From the NCBI GenBank assembly GCA_022822245.1, contig JAJECB010000235.1, positions 1 through 9,675 of the forward strand: a DNA stretch of 9,675 nucleotides, in the 5' to 3' direction. Each line of letters starts with the position of its first letter. The stretch's first letter is position 1. The notes beneath the pieces were generated by a model that was given only the letters and a program-made list of their open reading frames with translations, had not been told where the DNA came from and did not search any database. Of the stretch, positions 8,362-9,675 are shown piece after piece. The position numbers and the translations under genes are program-made. Source of the stretch: Gammaproteobacteria bacterium (GTDB lineage: Bacteria > Pseudomonadota > Gammaproteobacteria > HK1).

Positions 8362-8711
8362 TCGTCGCGGGCTCGGGCTGGCGGGTCGTGGTGGCGACGC
8401 GGCCGGTGGACTTCCGCAAGGGCCATGACGGGCTGGTGGCGGTAGTGGAGCACGAGCTTGGTCTGGACCCGTATTCGGGCGTCGTGTTCGTGTTCCGCCC
8501 CAAGCGCGTCGACAGAATCAAGGTTTTGTGGTGGGACGGGACCGGATTGGTGCTCGCATCGAAGCGTCTGGAGCACGGCCGGTTCGCCTGGCCGGCGGTA
8601 CGCGACGGGGTGATCCGTCTGTCTCGGGCGCAGTTCGAGGCGTTGTCCGAGGGTCTGGACTGGCGCCGGGTGTGGGTGCCACGGGTGCGCCGGCCGCTCG
8701 CGGCGGCGTGA
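8358..8711 (+). CDS. tnpB: IS66 family accessory protein TnpB (Orf2)
   Basis: A 117-aa protein of the IS66 Orf2 family, required with TnpA and TnpC for full transposition in studied members. Family signatures are clear: RPVDFRKGHDGLVAVVE (15-31), LDPYSGVVFVFRPKRVDRIKV (36-56), LWWDGTGLVLASKRLE (57-72). The length is normal and the reading frame intact. It starts at an ATG overlapping the tnpA stop, so the two are translationally coupled. A terminator-like hairpin begins within 7 bases after its stop. This TnpB is unrelated to the RNA-guided nuclease of the same name in IS200/IS605. Confidence 0.95.
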   Translation: MIVAGSGWRVVVATRPVDFRKGHDGLVAVVEHELGLDPYSGVVFVFRPKRVDRIKVLWWDGTGLVLASKRLEHGRFAWPAVRDGVIRLSRAQFEALSEGLDWRRVWVPRVRRPLAAA

Positions 8712-8717
8712 TGTCGG

Positions 8718-8742
8718 GGGGGGCGGACAGCCCCCCTTTTTT
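8718..8742 (+). terminator. intrinsic terminator-like hairpin between tnpB and tnpC
   Basis: GGGGGGC (8718-8724) pairs perfectly with GCCCCCC (8730-8736) around the 5-base loop GGACA, directly followed by six T (8737-8742). This is the classic form of a rho-independent terminator: a strong 7-bp G/C stem plus a U-tract. It stands just after the tnpB stop and 47 bases before tnpC, so it should cut transcription before the transposase gene. Confidence 0.75.
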
Positions 8743-8753
8743 GGTCTTCTTTC

Positions 8754-8792
8754 TTTACTAACTAGCTGATCTCATGATAGTATTATGTCATG
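8754..8792 (+). promoter_or_regulatory. AT-rich leader of tnpC, possible promoter
   Basis: Right after the terminator-like hairpin comes the most A/T-rich stretch of the window. TTTACT (8754-8759) and TAGTAT (8778-8783), 18 bases apart, are a weak sigma70-like pair, and TATTAT (8781-8786) is another -10 option. CATGA (8773-8777) and TCATG (8788-8792, covering the tnpC start codon) form a small inverted repeat that could hide the start. No ribosome-binding site is seen before the ATG. Confidence 0.35.
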
Positions 8793-9518
8793 GAACCGAG
8801 CCCCGGCACGGTCGATCTCGCATCGCTTGCGCCACCCCTGCGGGCGCTGTTCGAAGGCCAGCAAGCGACCGTTGAGGCGCTTCGCGCCGAGAATGCAGCG
8901 CTGAGCGCTCGCAACCGCCGTCTCGAAGAGCAAGGCCCCGAAGCGCTCGTCGAAGACCTGCACGCCCGGGTCGTCTCGCTCACCGACCGCAACTGCAATC
9001 TCGAAGAGCGCAACCGCCGGCTCGAACACCTGGTGCGCGAGCTGCGCCGCGCGATCTACGCGAAGAAGTCCGAGAAGCTCCATCCCGACCAGCTCCAGCT
9101 CGCCTTCGAGGAGCTCGAGGGCGCGCTCGCCGAGGCCGAGGCACAGGCTCCGGCGGGCACGACGCCGACGCCGCGCGCGAAGCGCCCGGGCGCGCAGCGC
9201 AACATCGGTCATCTGCCGGCTCACCTGCCTCGGGTCTTTGACGTGATCGAGCCCCAGAGCACGTTGTGCCCCTGCGGTTGCGGCGAGATGACGAAGATCG
9301 GCGAGGACCGCACCGAGCGCCTTCACATCGTTCCGGCGAAGCTTCAGGTCATCGTCACGGTGCGCCCGAAGTACGCCTGCCGCCAGTGCGAGCAAGGCGT
9401 CACCCAAGCGCCGGCGCCGACGCACCTCATCGAGGGCGCGCTGCCCACCGAAGGCATGCTCGCCCACGTGCTGGTGTCGAAGTTTGCCGACCATCTTCCC
9501 CTGTACCGCTTATGTTGA
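8790..9518 (+). pseudogene. tnpC: IS66-family transposase TnpC, truncated before the DDE domain
   Basis: About 240 of the roughly 500-plus residues of a normal IS66 transposase remain. Residues 28-90 form a leucine-zipper-like coiled coil with a near-repeated unit (ARNRRLEEQ and ERNRRLEHL). The IYAKKSEKLHPDQLQL segment (89-104) is a family signature. A zinc-binding region follows, with C160, C162 and C164 (LCPCGCGEM) and C197, C200 (YACRQC). HVLVSKFADHLPLYR (226-240) is the last recognisable IS66 stretch. Two foreign codons and a stop follow, inside an inverted repeat. All DDE catalytic residues would lie beyond the break, so this fragment cannot catalyse transposition. It could still bind DNA or partner proteins. 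Confidence 0.9.
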
Positions 9519-9535
9519 TGTCAACATAAGCGGTA
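9504..9535. repeat. perfect 15-bp inverted repeat at the tnpC break
   Basis: TACCGCTTATGTTGA (9504-9518) and TCAACATAAGCGGTA (9521-9535) are exact reverse complements around a 2-base centre TG. The outer six bases of the left arm, TACCGC, are also the tnpC codons for Y239 and R240. The right arm repeats them in inverse orientation outside tnpC. Read as 12-bp arms, the centre is the 6-base GATGTC. This resembles a recombinase core site or a mobile-element end. Confidence 0.85.
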
Positions 9536-9675
9536 TTGAACTGAGCCGCGTTCCGCGGCGGGGTGCCATGCCCGCTGGCGCCTCGGAGTGATATTCCTAC
9601 TGCAATCCAGTTGATCGGACGGTCCCGCGCCGCGTTACGGCGCAGGCTCTGATTCCCGTTTCCCCGTCGTTGACC
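9510..9675. mobile_element. probable edge of a second inserted element (gene-free as far as visible)
   Basis: The sequence after the tnpC break shows no IS66 homology in any frame and no recognisable gene. It contains several short hairpins: GCCGCG/CGCGGC (9545-9559), GCCA/TGGC (9565-9579) and GCGCCG/CGGCGC (9627-9643). In GC-rich DNA these may be chance. A minus-strand frame entering from the right stops at 9597-9599 and could be the tail of a gene outside the window, but I recognise nothing in it. The type of element is unknown. Confidence 0.35.

Larger units (their letters stand above)
7832..9509 (+). mobile_element. IS66-family insertion sequence, left part, interrupted in tnpC
   Basis: The left end begins GTAAGCG at 7832, the usual terminal sequence of IS66 elements. 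Inside follow the canonical three genes tnpA, tnpB and tnpC in the same direction. A small inverted repeat GAACG/CGTTC (7843-7857) lies within the end region. Homology to IS66 stops after the codon for R240 of TnpC (9507-9509). The transposase catalytic domain and the right terminal repeat are missing from the window. The element cannot move by itself in this form unless the missing part resumes beyond the inserted DNA. Confidence 0.85.

Noticed and set aside
8358..8711. tnpB as an RNA-guided nuclease (IS605 TnpB, Cas12 ancestor)
   Set aside because: The protein is the 117-aa IS66 Orf2 type and has no RuvC motifs; only the name is shared.
9504..9535. Palindrome as a chromosomal dif (XerCD) site
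   Set aside because: The TTATG and CATAA halves are in the opposite orientation to dif, and the two arms are perfectly symmetric, unlike the distinct XerC and XerD arms.
9532..9549. The frame after the palindrome reads GIELSR, resembling a TnpC segment that follows LPLYR
   Set aside because: The next residues (VPRRGAMPAGASE, then stop) do not continue as IS66 in any frame. The short match is probably chance.
9504..9675. Fold-back (template switch) copy of tnpC after the palindrome
   Set aside because: Beyond 9535 the sequence does not match the reverse complement of the DNA before 9504.

Overview
This window reads as a high-GC proteobacterial chromosome, most likely a gammaproteobacterium. 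The basis is gene order (rpmA-obgE-proB, then rpsT divergent from murJ-ribF-lspA), which I know from Chromatiales/Ectothiorhodospira-type genomes. The strong G/C preference at third codon positions and the 367-aa ProB, 87-aa S20 and 313-aa RibF fit this. The lineage is inferred from order and recalled family features, not from a search.

Layout. Bases 1-6235 are conserved housekeeping DNA: the 3' end of rpmA (L27), obgE (ribosome-assembly GTPase), proB (glutamate 5-kinase, ATGA-coupled to obgE), rpsT on the minus strand (S20), then murJ (lipid II flippase), ribF (FAD synthesis) and lspA (signal peptidase II), ending in a complete tRNA-Thr(CGU) gene. The ileS gene that usually lies between ribF and lspA in gammaproteobacteria is absent, and lspA starts 4 bases after ribF.

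From about 6236 the character changes to accessory DNA with visibly less G/C-biased codon use. The same tRNA (thrW in enterobacteria) is a known integration target for phages and islands. First comes a translationally coupled two-gene unit: an unrecognised 145-aa protein, then a 153-aa protein with a HEPN-type R-x4-H motif. This is a candidate RNase toxin with its partner and is the most interesting part of the window. Next is a convergent gene for a small exported rhodanese.

Bases 7832-9509 are the left part of an IS66-family element: left end beginning GTAAGCG, tnpA, tnpB, and a tnpC cut off at codon 240, before its DDE catalytic domain. A strong terminator-like hairpin lies between tnpB and tnpC. 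The break in tnpC coincides with a perfect 15-bp inverted repeat (9504-9535), probably the edge of a second inserted element. The last 140 bases hold no recognisable gene.

The housekeeping genes serve ribosome assembly, proline synthesis, cell-wall precursor export, flavin cofactor supply and lipoprotein maturation. The accessory part looks like a layered island: a possible toxin or defence module downstream of a tRNA, followed by nested mobile elements.
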